Positions 8,610 to 18,940 of a stretch of 23,865 nt of DNA are shown here, one piece after another. The DNA is from Hypsibius dujardini (lineage: Eukaryota; Tardigrada; Eutardigrada; Parachela; Hypsibiidae). The notes below the pieces were generated by a model that had not been told where the DNA came from, made no database searches, and saw nothing but the letters and a program-made list of their open reading frames with translations. The position numbers were made by a program, and so were the translations under genes. The stretch lies in contig LRSR01000061.1 in NCBI GenBank assembly GCA_001579985.1, positions 1 through 23,865 on the forward strand. The letters run 5' to 3'. How positions within the stretch are numbered: position 1 is the stretch's first letter; each line of letters opens with the position of its first letter.

Positions 8610-9589
8610 AAGGGAGAAGTAATCTTGTGCTCTTCAGAAATTGCAATTTTAATTTTTGATGGCTTAAAATATTGTTGACAAATTCTTGTTATTCCTTCCG
8701 AAATTTGTCGTATTGAAATTTAAGCTGCTCTGCTCTTGCGCCGTATACACGCAGAACGGATCGATCGATCGGCCGGTCTGCTCTGCGATAACCGTACACG
8801 CGGAATTTATGCTTAAAAAACCGTAAAAAAATTCCTGGTAAACTAAAAAATAAAATTATTTTCTTTCCGAAAATATTTAATTATTTTGGAAACAAAAATA
8901 GGTAAATATTTGACAGGATGAAAATATTTTTAAATAATCTGGTTATTTTACGCTTTATTTTATTTTATCTATTCATCTTTTTCGAAATATGTTTTTTATT
9001 TTTTTTAGTACAAAAATAGATAAAAGGATTAGTAGCAAAATTTTGGGTAAATATTTTAGCTTATTTTACCAGAATTGTTTTAAATTTTTTTTAAACTATA
9101 ATATTTACTAAATTTTTTATCTTTTATTATGCAAAAAAAATATTTTTTTTCGTCAGCACTGAAAAGGTTGAATTTATTTGGGAAAATGAATATTCTCGAC
9201 TAATCGTGCGGTTTTATGAGAAACTGCCTTTTTCCTTGACCTTTTCAGCGCGCTTTTCTCTCTTCATCGCTAAAGTTTAAAATTGCGCTTTTGAAAGCGA
9301 ATCTTTTAATCGTTTTCTTTGTGCTATTGTGAAGTGAACTTTTCACCCCCACCAGACAATGTCATAATCTTCCGGAATATCCTTCTCTCGACGGCGTCTT
9401 CCTCAGAAAACGCATCATCCGTCTCCATCGCATCGCGGGATCTCTCTTACCATCTCGTCTCTCTTTCTCTCTTCGAAAGGGAGACAAGATAATGGGGCGA
9501 TATGGATGGAAAAGGTGAGTTGTAAAACGGTCAGTCCGGTTTACAACTCTCCTGGCATTCTCATGGTCGACTTGACCTGTGGTCAAGCG
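8603..9589. other. A/T-rich non-coding stretch; consensus splice donor at 9515
   Basis: 8815-9180 is extremely A/T-rich, with A/T homopolymer runs and no usable open frame. From about 9360 it becomes mixed. AAAAG|GTGAGT at 9515 is a near-perfect donor preceded by several ATGs in different frames (including MGRYGWK in phase 2 and MEK in phase 0). This could mark a non-coding or minimally coding 5' exon, but nothing else supports it. Confidence 0.4.
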
Positions 9590-9606
9590 GACAGACAGAC
9601 AGAAAC

Positions 9607-9637
<31 letters not shown>

Positions 9638-9652
9638 CAGAGACAGACAGAC
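9590..9652. repeat. GACA array (opposite orientation to most CTGT arrays)
   Basis: GACA units with short interruptions (AGAAACAC, CACAGA). The longest perfect run is about 28 bases. A further short patch of GACA sits at about 9741-9770. Confidence 0.93.
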
Positions 9653-10080
9653 ATTATAAATCGTCGATATTTTGCTTCCGATCGGGTAGGCAAGGACAAA
9701 GATTGCCTGCCTGACAAGAATAAAGCACGTACAGGTGAAGGCAGACAGACAGAGACAGGCAGACAGACAAGGGAAGCTATTTGGCGTAATTAACCTGGCT
9801 GCATACTCGTCAAAAGTTTACTCTCCCTGTCATTAAAAGGTCCGGATACTTTTGTCTAGAGTATTTGGACGCGCGAGTCGTGCGTGGAGGGTCGGTCGGG
9901 GGAATTCTTACGCGCCGTGCCTGAGAATGCCGAAACGGACGTCGTAAATCTTTTCTGGCGCGTGGCACGTTTCGGTTACGTTTGCCGCTATGTTTTTTAC
10001 GGCCATTTCCTCTCATTTTCAACCAGTATAATAAAATAATGGTAAAATACGGCCTGTAATTGAAGAGTGTGTCTCTCTCT
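9653..10080. other. non-coding stretch, nothing recognised
   Basis: Unique sequence apart from the GACA patch near 9741-9770. No domain-like frame on either strand. Confidence 0.5.
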
Positions 10081-10362
10081 GTAGGAAGAGTGTGTCTGTG
10101 TCAGTAGGAAGAGTTTGTCTGTGTCTGTAGGAAGAGTGTGTCTGTGTTTGTGGAAATAGTGTGTCTGTGTCTGTAGGAAGAGTGTCTGTGTCTGTAGGAA
10201 GAGTGTGTCTGTGTCTGTGGAAAGAGTGTGTCTGTGTCTGTGGGAAGAGTGTGTCTGTGTCTGTGGAAAGAGTGTGTCTGTGTCTGTAGGAAGAGTTTGT
10301 CTGTGTTTGTGGAAAGAGTGTGTCTGTGTCTGTAGGAAGAGTGTCTGTGTCTGTAGGAAGAA
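10081..10362. repeat. 23-base minisatellite, 12 full copies plus a partial
   Basis: Unit runs GTAGGAAGAGTGTGTCTGTG plus TCT, with variants GTGGAAAGAG and GTGGGAAGAG at the start and two 21-base copies. In the middle, GTGGAAAG and GTGGGAAG types alternate. Each unit contains an internal TGTGTC hexamer pair, suggesting the minisatellite grew from the hexamer microsatellite seen elsewhere. Confidence 0.93.
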
Positions 10363-10809
10363 TTTCGGGCTGCTGAACTCTTGTTTTTTACTATTGAGTG
10401 TATCTACGTGATTGCTCGCGGAGATGGGAAAAAACAAATAAATGCCTGTTCAGTCGGGTATTTTTTTCATCACTGATTTATGTGTTTTTTTTGCGTGCTC
10501 ATTCATGCAATTACTTTTTTCACATTTTGAAGTTACTGATTAATTAATCCCTGCCTGGATAATTTTCCTACCAATATTTTGAATGTGTGGAATTATTTTC
10601 TGGTGCACTATTCTTCTGAAAACACTATCTCCTAGTGTTTCCTAGTTTTGTATTTATTTTAAATAACTTTCCGCACACGGTTGGACAACTTTTGTCCGCC
10701 CTCATATTTGCTTTCTTAAACAATACACATGTACGGACTATGTCTGTCTGCCTGTTTGTCCCGTGGTGCAGTCGCAGCAACACACGATGGATGGATGGTC
10801 ACCTGCGCG
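10363..10809. other. A/T-rich non-coding stretch
   Basis: Dominated by T-rich runs and short stops in all frames. No feature recognised. Confidence 0.5.
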
Positions 10810-11030
10810 GACAGACAGACACAGACAGACACCCAGAGATAGATACAGACAAAGAGATAGACACAGACACAGACACAGACCCAGAGATAGACACAGACAT
10901 AGAGATAGACACAGACACAGACCCAGACCCAGACCCAGAGATAGACACAGACAGAGACACAGACAGAGACAGAGACATAGACATAGACACAGACACAGAC
11001 ACAGACACAGACACAGACACAGACGCAGAC
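10810..11030. repeat. ACAGAC hexanucleotide array
   Basis: About 35 units of ACAGAC/ACACAG with AGAGAT, CCAGAC and CATAGA variants. It is the reverse-strand counterpart of the TGTGTC arrays at 3330-3454 and 22145-22180. Asp-Thr-Asp-Thr or Arg-His frames here are period artefacts. Confidence 0.95.
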
Positions 11031-11682
11031 GTCGAAGGAAAAGCGAAGCGTTCGGCCTTTTTTGTCCGCCCTTACAGGCAATCTAAAAGAAACCATTTTG
11101 TCGTCTCGCAAACATCACACGCCTCATGTGATTATTAGATAATGGAAAATTGCCTTTTTTAGCCTTAAACCCCAAAACATTGGTCTTTTAATTTTTGGTT
11201 ACAGACAGACAACGAGAAAAGTCAAAAGGGCTTTTTTGTCTGCGTGTGCGCTTCAATTTAATAAAGTCAATACATTCTTACGCGACTAAACCTGCGCCGC
11301 TGTAATGATAACATAATGGGACATGTTGACTTGACTTTCGACTTTCCCGACTCCGTCTCTCTGTCTCTGTCTCTGGGCCAATTAATCAAATTTCTTCTGC
11401 TTTGTGTTTTTTCCCCGACCCGAAAAAAAGCCGCTTTTTGCCTCGAAACATGCTCGTTGACTTTTTCGTTGGAAAATACACTTCTTTCGACGTCTATTGT
11501 TCTGCCGCAGCAGAGGAGTCCGTATCCATGCCATACCGAGAGACCTGTCAATAATACCCACACGACGTCGTGCCGTCGCTTTTCTCATTTTGCACTGACG
11601 GACTTTTTTTGCGGGGATATTGATCGTTAAGTTTTCGCATTTGGCCGAAAAATGAGAAAATGCGTTTTTTGAGTGTAATGTG
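11031..11682. other. non-coding stretch, nothing recognised
   Basis: Several overlapping open frames of about 100 residues on both strands (11316-11630 plus, 11563-11267 minus) contradict each other and show no domain. No RNA gene seen. Confidence 0.5.
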
Positions 11683-11765
11683 GACAGACGGACAGCGAGA
11701 CAGAAAGGCAGGCAGACAGTGAGACAGACAGACAGGCAGTGAGACAGACAGGCAGACAGACAGAC
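11683..11765. repeat. GACA/GGCA tetranucleotide array
   Basis: Interrupted GACA with GGCA and GTGA variants, in the same orientation as 9590-9652. Confidence 0.93.
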
Positions 11766-11866
11766 ATGAAGGTATAACGAGCCGATAATGCGACCGTGCA
11801 TTAATATATATCGCAAGAGTGAGCGGTGTCGATGCCGGGGAAGGTGACATTACCGCACCTGCAAAC

Positions 11867-11902
11867 GACCACGACGACGACCACGACGACGATCATGACG
11901 AG
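11867..11902. repeat. GAC/CAC trinucleotide array
   Basis: Twelve triplets of GAC, CAC, GAT, CAT and GAG. In one frame they read as an Asp/His run ending in TGA, but that frame has no ATG and is blocked upstream by TAA, so I treat it as a simple repeat. Confidence 0.7.
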
Positions 11903-11995
11903 TGACTGTCACACTTGTGTGTTTTTTTCTTCAGTAAATGCCAGAATTTTTTGTGAGAATTGATGTGTCAGTCGGATTTTGAGTGTGCGCGAGCT

Positions 11996-12021
11996 CAGTA
12001 CCCTGGATCAGTACCCTGGAT
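11996..12021. repeat. 13-base direct repeat, two copies
   Basis: CAGTACCCTGGAT occurs twice back to back, exactly. Confidence 0.9.
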
Positions 12022-12265
12022 CTGTCTGTGCTCTTCGGAGTTTGGCGTTTGAGGGGTATGAGTAGGGATTGAAACAATGAGGCCCGTTTGTGGCATATTT
12101 GATTAAAATGCGAAAGGACTAATCGAAACAAACGACTACGCCAAAGGTCACACAGACTTGAGTCGTTTTATAGTTTTCCTTTGATTTTGATTGCACATGA
12201 GCTAAGCTGCTAGCTGGACTATTGAGATGGACTCAGTTCTTTGGCTTTCGATATGTCGGTCTATT

Positions 12266-12343
12266 TGTCTGTCTGTCTCTCTGTCTGTCTCTCTGTCTGT
12301 CTCTCTGTCTGTCTCTCTGCCTGACTATCTGTATGCCTGTATG

Positions 12344-12402
<59 letters not shown>
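12266..12402. repeat. compound CTGT then perfect (TGCC)15 array
   Basis: Starts as TGTC/TCTC repeats and ends in 61 uninterrupted bases of TGCC at 12342-12402. That final block is the exact reverse complement of the GGCA array at 19282-19348. Confidence 0.96.
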
Positions 12403-13458
12403 TGCCGTCTCGTCGGCCTGACTGGTTGTTCAATCTTTCTGTTGTGTCTGTCCCGATCCCTACAGATACTTTTAATTGGTGACAGAATGTACACAGCTTA
12501 TTATTTTGGTCGTCTGTATGTCTGACTTACCGGTCTGCTTGCCTGTCTGCCTGCCTGTCTGCCTATCTGTCTGTCTGCAGTTACATTGCACACGCTCCCC
12601 AAAAGTTTCTTAACCTTCGTTCTCGCCAACGGGAATTTTCTCACGGCTTGACTGGGCCTGAAGACGTACATAGTCGTTCTTGTTTCCATAATAAATCAGA
12701 ATCAGTGCATTATAGGTCCTCCGGTCGTCCAGACAGACAGACATACACCACGGTACAATTGTGGCTACTGGCTATAGGACACTGCCCGCAGAGGTCGCCA
12801 CGGTTTTCTGCCCACCGACCCTCTATCCCTTCATAAAACCATTTTACGCTTTCTCCCCGTGGCAGACATACCGAAATATAATCTATTAATCTGTAGTAAA
12901 ACTTATTTTTATCATCGCGTGGAACTATCTAGTGTGTCAGACATGTCGGCCCTGGAGGGAAGATGTCTGCCGATGCGATGCGGACGTGTTGCGGTACGGT
13001 GCGCGATCGCCTGGCTATGGGGCATTGGTAGACGGTGTATATATCGCGGTACCCTTTAGCAAAGTTATTCGGACTCGGAGCAAGAAAACAAAGCCCGTAG
13101 CTGTGACCGGATCATCAATTGTGTATACATACACACACGGGGGTTCTGCTGCTGGTCATTTTCGCCGCGTTCACAGACGGACAGACAGACAGACGCTAGA
13201 CAAGAGCTTGCGGGATCTGTCGAGGGTGGTGGTGGGGGCTTATTTTGACGAAATACGAAATGCGTTCGACGTGTCTGTCTGTTTGTGTATTCATTACCTT
13301 GGTGATGCTCTCTCCGGCCGAGACATCCGCCTGGAGTTGTGCAGTAGTGGTAGAATTTGTGCGCGCCTGTGAGCTCAAAGCTGACTTCAATTTACGCGCT
13401 TGAAGAGAGTGAATCCTGCAGGGATTTTGTCCTTTTCTTGTGTAGCCTACATCATGCA
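12403..13458. other. non-coding stretch with short repeat patches
   Basis: A decayed CTGT/CCTG patch lies at 12511-12580 and small GACA patches near 12731 and 13177. A 146-residue frame at 12932-13372 is the longest repeat-poor frame in the window, but it shows no domain, contains a repeat-derived segment and has atypical codon use. I leave it unannotated. Confidence 0.45.
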
Positions 13459-13707
13459 CCTGTCTGCCGGATGTCTCTCGGTCTGTCTGTTGGTCGGTCT
13501 GTTTATCTGTCTGCCTGTCTGTCTGTCTGTTCGCCTGTTTGTCTGCCTGGCAACCTATCTACTGACCTGTCTGTCTGTCTGTCTTTCTGTCTGTCTGTCT
13601 GCTTGTCTGTCTGTTTGTTTGTCTATCTGTTTGTTTGTCTGTCTGTCTATATGTCTGTCTGTCTATATGTCTGTCTGTCTGTTTGTATGCTTGTCTGCCT
13701 GCCTGTG
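13459..13707. repeat. CTGT/TTTG/TATC tetranucleotide array
   Basis: Degenerate TGTC array of about 250 bases with GTTT and TATA interruptions. Confidence 0.94.
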
Positions 13708-14326
13708 TGGTCCGTTTTGCCTGGAGACGTCTAAGCAGCCGTAGTTTGCCATCGGGTTCGAATTTAGTGGAGTGTGTGACGTCATATGGAACTGAGAGAC
13801 TCTGAAAATACTGCTTAGTAGACTGAATTACTTTTGAGTATGTTATTGTATATTAATTACATATAAAATGCAACTTTGTATGATTAATCTTAATGTTACT
13901 TGAAATGTTTTGGTTATTTTTGCAGCGACTTTGCGTGATTGCCTTTCCTCTGAAATTGCGGGTGTTCATAGGCTGTGAGATTTATTGCTATTTCGTGAAT
14001 GGTTCAGTTTTGGAATTCTGGAACGTGTTGAGTGCGTAGATTTATTAAACGGTCTTCTTTTTCTTCTTCGGGGGAAAGCGGAATTAAGTGTATATCGTCA
14101 CTGTCTATCTGTCTGATGAGGGATGGTTACGCTCTGCCGCTTGTGAACTGTAAAATTTGAATACGGACTCTGGTGGATCGTAAACTATCCTGCTGTTAGT
14201 TCCGCATGCCTGGCTGGTTTAATATCCGGTTCTAGAGGAGGAAAACACTAGTTTCAGAGTTTGTCCTGTATCTGTTATCTGCCGTCTACCTGATTGTTCG
14301 ACTGATTGTCTGTGATTTTATACCTG
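13708..14326. other. non-coding stretch, nothing recognised
   Basis: A/T-rich between 13800 and 14060. A GGGTTCGAATT near 13754 resembles a tRNA T-loop, but no cloverleaf can be built. No coding signal. Confidence 0.5.
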
Positions 14327-14352
14327 CTGTCTGTTTGTCTGTCTGTCTGTTT

Positions 14353-14397
<45 letters not shown>

Positions 14398-14470
14398 CTC
14401 GGTTTGTTTGCTTGTCTGTCTGTCTCTCGGTTTGTTTGTTTGTCTGTCTGTCTGTGCCTGTTTGGTCTGT
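14327..14470. repeat. CTGT/TTTG array
   Basis: TGTC repeats with an internal duplication of a CTGTCTGTCTCTCGGTTTGT-like segment. Confidence 0.93.
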
Positions 14471-15053
14471 TCTATTTCAAGCAGCAGCTTGACTGTAAAA
14501 TCTGTCTACATGAGGTCGCACCCGGCATCTGCACTATTGTTTATTTTTTCGCCCGGTTTGCTTGCATCCCTCCCTAATGGAAACATCTTGCGCATGCCGG
14601 GGCGGATTGAATGGGGTATGATTGGTGGATGCTGCGGAAGAGGGATCAGCGGGGCAACGCAAAGGCACGAGTGCCGACAGAGGGTATTGATGTCGATCAA
14701 GCGATAATTTGCCGCAAAGCACTGTGTAAATAAATCAATTCATGCGCTGAGACAATGGCGCTCATTTAGGGACGCTGCGCTAATCTGGCCGTGCTTGGCA
14801 AACAATGTAATCCACGTGTGTGCCGTATGGATTTCGGTCTATTGGGAGTGTACGCACATGAACCGGGGGTGAAATTAAGTACCTTGTTCGAACGAGAGGC
14901 CGTTTTTATGGCTCATTTAGGGAAGTGGAACTTAATCTCGTTTCCATTCAGGTCATACGAGGGAGCTCATTAAACTGATTTGAATGACCCGTCATCATGT
15001 GATTACTATCTGTCTGACACACACGTTTCTCTTCCTACATAGTGGCACTGGTC
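14471..15053. other. non-coding stretch, nothing recognised
   Basis: Unique sequence with overlapping frames on both strands near 14500-14720, none with motifs. Confidence 0.5.
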
Positions 15054-15054
15054 A

Positions 15055-15086
<32 letters not shown>

Positions 15087-15180
15087 GCCTGTCTGTTTGT
15101 CTGTCTGTTTGTCTGTTTGTTTGTCTCTCTGTCTGCCTGCCTGCTTGTTTGTATGTCTGTCTGTTTGTGTTTGTCTGCCT
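15054..15180. repeat. CTGT/TTTG array
   Basis: Begins with about 30 perfect bases of CTGT, then decays with CCTG and GTTT variants. A separate (ATT)6-type run is at 15370-15388. Confidence 0.94.
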
Positions 15181-15634
15181 TTACTTTTGCATTGTCAGTT
15201 TGCCTCATGTGGCTACCTTAAGTTCGACCGTCTATCGGTCGATCATTTACTTTGCTTCTTCAGACCGCCTTAAACCTACTCGTACATATATTTTCCCTGG
15301 AAGCCGAACCAAACTGGAAACTTCATCCATGCATACACTTTTTATCTGCGGATAATTGAGGCATGTGAAGTATTATTATTATTATTATCTCAACTCGCAG
15401 GCCGGAGTATCACATGGGCCTCCTTAATTATCTTAACCTGTTATATGCAGTGATATTTTCCTTTCGTGGCTTTTTTCGTGCGATTTTTTCGAGTCGCCGC
15501 AATTTTGAAGCCGTTGCTATCATTGCGGCTTGCCGCGGGGCTTTTACATTTTTTGAGGGCCATAAATCGTAAATTGCGCGTTTTTTCGTCTTTTCAAGCC
15601 TTTTCCGTCTTTTACGCTTCGGCATCGCTGCGTG

Positions 15635-15731
15635 TTGTCTGTTTGTCTGTCTGTCTGTCTGAATGTCTGTATATCTGTATATCTGCTTATCTATCTGTCT
15701 GCCTATCTATCTGTCTGTCTGTCTGTCTGTG
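15635..15731. repeat. CTGT/TATC array
   Basis: TGTC array with TATC and CTAT variants. It is followed directly by a pyrimidine-rich ttcttccag that could act as a splice acceptor at 15740. Confidence 0.93.
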
Positions 15732-15764
15732 TTCTTCCAGTTCCCACGATACAGACAACGCGAC

Positions 15765-15941
15765 ATGGCGACCCTCAATGCTGCTGAATTGACGCAGCAG
15801 TCTTTAGTCGGACCAGCGGGACCAGGACACGCACCTTTTACGCTGCAATTTTTGTGTTTTTCACTGCATGAGAAGAAAGTTAATCAATGCGAAAGAGAAG
15901 TGCGTGAAAGCGAAGAAGAACTCCGTGAAAGCGCCTTTTAA
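15765..15941 (+). CDS. small open frame, 58 residues, doubtful
   Basis: An ATG in strong context (GACATGG) opens MATLNAAELTQQSLVGPAG and runs to TAA at 15939-15941, with a charged tail (CEREVRESEEELRESAF). A potential acceptor (ttcttccag) lies 24 bases upstream, so the segment could be part of an exon. I recognise no family, and 58 codons open by chance is not rare in this window. Reported because it is repeat-free and has a good start context. Confidence 0.15.
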   Translation: MATLNAAELTQQSLVGPAGPGHAPFTLQFLCFSLHEKKVNQCEREVRESEEELRESAF

Positions 15942-16204
15942 TGTGTATACGGAAGAAGGGGTCGTCACACCCCAGTGTGTGTATAAATTGAGTGTAAAAA
16001 TACATGTGTGTAACAAATTTTAAAAAAAATTCAAGAAAAATAAAAGTTTGTGGAGGACAATGTTTTTTTTGGCTTCCGTGTTGGGGACGAAAAGTCCGAC
16101 GGACATGGCAGCAATGCTCCCGTCTTTTCTTCGGCGTTTACGATTGACCTGCGTGACTTGGAGACGGAGAGAGACAGACACTTGCAGGTCCGGATGATCG
16201 AGAG

Positions 16205-16330
16205 ATGTCTAAGTTGAAGGGAAGCGAGACGACCGACACAGCGGAAGAAGATCTGTCTGATGAAGGCGAGGGTGGACGGATGCGAAGCGCAGGCAAGGCG
16301 CACACCGTGAAACATGAAGAAGTGCCTTAG
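16205..16330 (+). CDS. small acidic open frame, 41 residues, doubtful
   Basis: ATG at 16205 (G at -3) opens MSKLKGSETTDTAEEDLSDE, then a Gly/Arg/Lys segment, ending at TAG 16328-16330. The frame is closed by TGA just upstream, so this ATG is the only start. The polar, charged composition resembles disordered protein, but the length is within chance expectation. No recognised family. Confidence 0.15.
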   Translation: MSKLKGSETTDTAEEDLSDEGEGGRMRSAGKAHTVKHEEVP

Positions 16331-17809
16331 TGGCTAGTAGTCTGATGAGGTGATTATGAGTTCGTGCCGGGGGAAAATGTTGCCCAACAGGTTCCCGCAT
16401 TCTTGTATTCTTACCTTCTCTCTCGTCGTCTTCGCATCGCTGATTTTCCTTCCCTCGCTCTAAGCCGAAAAAGCCCCCGTCGTCGCGTGTGTCTGTCTGT
16501 CTGTCTGTGTCTGTCTGTATGTGTGTGTCTCTTTTTTCTTCTGATCATATATATATATTTATATGATGAGAAGAAATACATTCTGCTGCTGCTCAGCTGA
16601 CTAGGACTTGGCCTGATGGTCATGACTGACGAATGACTTTCCTGTCTATCACTGAACGCACACACACACCTGGCAATGAAATGAGCGAGACAGCGCGCGA
16701 GAAAGCCTCTTACCGGTCCGTGCTGCTGGGGTGGACTCGGTGTAAGACACCGAACGAAGACAAATGATTGCTGCTACTTTTCACGACGGAGAGAATGGAT
16801 TCAGACACGCGGTTCCTCGGACGAAGGCTCGGTCACGTCACGTCACGTCACTGCGTTGAAGTTTCGCTCTCCGCGAAGGGGAAACGGAAAGATAATTTCT
16901 TTCCAAGCCTCGCTTGACTGCCTTCGTGGCGAGCAGCATAACGAACTTATGAATTCTCACTTGATTCAGCGACAGACAAGACAGATAAGAGACAGACATC
17001 GTCACTCTCTCTATGTGTGGGACGTTTGGGCTTTTTTATTGCGTTTGGTTCTTCTTGAGAAGCAACGATCGGTGCACCTCGGTAGTCATTTCTCGTTTTC
17101 CGACTTGAGGCGGTTTTTTTTCTTCTTTTACATTCTCTCTCTCTTTCTCTCTTTTCTCGCTTGAGAATTGTTGCACGGCCCGCAGCAAGCAGCTCCGGAG
17201 GGAAACGCAGAGAGAGAGGCAAACAGAAACCGCGGCGATAACGCCTTCATCGCCAGAGGAATTGTATGTGCGCCCGTGCTTGACGTGCTCCCGGCCATTA
17301 TTTGTATTTTTCTCTTACCTGTGTTGCGTGCACCGGAGTGACCAGCAGCAACAAACGGCAACCTGCTCCGGGGGAGAAGAAGTGCAGCGAAGCGAGGAGA
17401 GACAGACAGACATCATCGACGGAGAGAGGTTCCCGCTTGCGGCGTTCTAATTAATTTGCCTATCTATCGGTGACTGTATAACGGTGACGGACACGGTGAC
17501 GGACACGGTACACCGGACACCGGACTCCCTCCCCGCGTTTCCGGGTAAGGATCAACTGATGGAACGGGTTGACCGGTCAAGTAGTGGTCCGAATTCCGGA
17601 TGGTGTCTCTATATGTATTTTTTGTACTTTAAGGTTTGAGGAGAGAGGGAAAAAGGACGACACAGACAAGGGGGTCTTCATCGTCTTCACGGAATAAGAC
17701 TCGGCAATTAAATTTACATTTTCCCCCGGAATCGAGTTGGGCAATTGGAAACGAGGATTGTCTGTCTGACTGAGTGGCTGTCTGTCTGTCTGACTGACTG
17801 ACTGGGGAC
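16331..17809. other. non-coding stretch, likely promoter/5' UTR side of the exon at 17810
   Basis: Includes a short GTCT array (16489-16531), a GTCAC tandem repeat (16832-16851) and a degenerate ACGGTGACGGAC repeat (about 17479-17520). From about 16780 onward it is richer in CpG and purine/pyrimidine blocks, which would suit a regulatory region. CTGA/CTGT repeats come within 15 bases of the ATG at 17810. No TATA box or start site can be fixed. Confidence 0.4.
16832..16851. promoter_or_regulatory. four tandem GTCAC units (CRE-like CGTCA half-sites)
   Basis: Exact fourfold GTCAC creates three ACGTCA motifs, each containing the CGTCA half-site bound by CREB/ATF proteins. It lies 959 bases upstream of the candidate initiation exon at 17810. 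Function is inferred only. Confidence 0.3.
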
Positions 17810-18313
17810 ATGGCCGGAGCGACGATGCAGCAGCAGAGTGGCAATAACAACAGTCCTCAGACAGCGACGTCGACGACGTCGGAAAATCAATCGCCATCAT
17901 CGAATGGTGGAAGTGCTCCAATTTCATTGGAGGCCTCCTCTTCAGCGGGCGGCGGCGGCGGCGGCGGCAGTGCCGTGGCTGCCGGGGGCCATTTGTCAAA
18001 TGGATCCGCTCGTGGCGCTACTGCCAGTCCCAATGCGGATCATCATCATCAGCAGCTTCATCTGCCGGGGCCACCTCCTCCTGCCCAGCAGCCTTCCCTG
18101 AGTCTGCAGCAGCTCCAGCTCCAGCTCCAGCTCCAGCAGCAGCAAGACGGGCAGCAGCAGCAGAATAAACGGGATCACCCCGTTGCGACGACGACAAACT
18201 CGCCCGCCGCACAAGTCAGCGTCATCACCAATATCAGTCTGGCCACGTTTCAGTCCTTTGGCATTCAGCAGCTGGATTCCAGCTCCTCTCCCGGCGGTCA
18301 GAGTAGCGAGCAG
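17810..18313 (+). CDS. candidate first coding exon, 168 residues, Gln/Gly/Ser-rich; probable alternative N-terminus of TFAP2
   Basis: ATG in strong context (GACATGG) opens a frame of 168 codons ending at GAGCAG|GTAACA in phase 0. An in-frame TGA at 17795-17797, with no AG between it and the ATG, makes this a translation-initiating exon. Composition is that of a disordered regulatory N-terminus: Gln/Asn/Ser-rich 7-35, a seven-Gly run at 47-53, a His/Pro segment 78-94, a Gln-Leu repeat and poly-Gln 99-118, a basic NKR at 119-121, then a more hydrophobic tail (VSVITNISLATFQSFGIQQL). No folded domain. The join to the TFAP2 exon would read SSEQ-ERRDL and is phase-compatible. It is the closest long open exon upstream (5.1 kb). 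It could instead belong to a different gene whose later exons are not recognised here. Confidence 0.65.
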
Positions 18314-18778
18314 GTAACAGGAACAGACACACGTACGGTCAGACTTTTACCTCCATCCACAGACATTCAGGCAGGCAGGCAGACAGGCAGTCAGGCAGCC
18401 GAGGCTTCGTGTAGGTTGAGTTGCGCGGTGTTTTTTTTTCCTGCAATAATCTCCGTCGCCGTCGTCATCGCCGTCGTCGTTCTCGTTGTCGACCATAATA
18501 TGCATATCCGTCGTCGAGTGAGTCGTGATTGAGGTCCGTCGGGTGCTTTTTTTCTGCCTCCCCGGTTGAACGTGTGAGTGCACACACACACACATCGTTG
18601 TCTTGATCTGTTGTTATGACAAAATTATGGTGATGATGTGGATGAATGCGAAATCGGCAGCTGTCAGCGCTCTGGTAAGACATGACTTTGTCTATCTGTA
18701 CCGGTCAGTTTGGTCAGTTGTTCAGACATTGCCTGAAATCAAGCAGCCTTTTTGGGAGCGTATCGGAGTGATGTGACT
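18314..18778. other. intron-like stretch; second donor-ended frame at 18627-18674
   Basis: The open frame of the 17810 exon runs on to 18532 through CAGG/CAGA repeat (18368-18400), so it does not close at the donor. Intron status rests on the donor and on the switch to repeat sequence. At 18627 an ATG opens 16 codons (M-V-M-M-W ... V-S-A-L) to CTG|GTAAGA in phase 0, another possible but weakly supported short 5' exon. A (CA)n run is at 18580-18594. Confidence 0.35.
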
Positions 18779-18940
18779 GTCGCAGACAAGTGTTTGTCTG
18801 AATGCCTGAAACTTGTGTGTCGGGTGTGCTGACGTGCTTGTTGCAGACATTTGTCTGGATGTCTTGAAACTTGTGCCCCCCTGATCGGTTATAGTCACTT
18901 GCCTGTTGCAGGCATCTGTCTGAATGTCTGAAAGTTTACA
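18779..18940. repeat. decayed tandem repeat, period about 61-65 bases, three copies
   Basis: Copies begin at 18779, 18840 and 18905, with shared elements GT(C/T)GCAG(A/G)CA, then TGTCTG(A/G)ATG(T/C)CT(T)GAAA, then (in the first two) CTTGTG. A fainter earlier copy may begin near 18718. Confidence 0.7.

Noticed and set aside
9492-9514. ATG-opened stretch ending at the strong donor AAAAG|GTGAGT
   Set aside because: The best ATG gives phase 2, incompatible with the TFAP2 acceptor, and the phase-0 option is three codons long.
10081-10362. Regular repeat with spacers considered as a CRISPR array
   Set aside because: Units are contiguous without unique spacers, and the context is a eukaryotic genome.
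10763-11111. Asp-Thr and Arg-His repeat frames on the plus strand and Val-Ser/Val-Cys frames on the minus strand
   Set aside because: Generated by the ACAGAC hexamer array; no sequence outside the repeat supports a protein.
11825-11905. Frame ending in an Asp/His-rich run that might be metal binding
   Set aside because: No ATG after the upstream stop and the run is a simple trinucleotide repeat.
12932-13372. 146-residue repeat-poor open frame
   Set aside because: No domain, no clear splice boundaries, third-position composition unlike the accepted exons, and it crosses a GACA patch and a CTGT-like patch.
13740-13775. GGGTTCGAATT resembling a tRNA T-loop
   Set aside because: No matching acceptor, D or anticodon stems can be drawn around it.
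16031-16315. 94-residue minus-strand frame and overlapping 16400-16209 frame
   Set aside because: Mutually overlapping frames without motifs; likely chance.
18627-18674. Short frame M-V-M-M-W ... V-S-A-L with a phase-0 GTAAGA donor, considered as another TFAP2 first exon
   Set aside because: Only a donor and phase match support it; start context and codon use are not convincing. Kept as a note in the intron entry.
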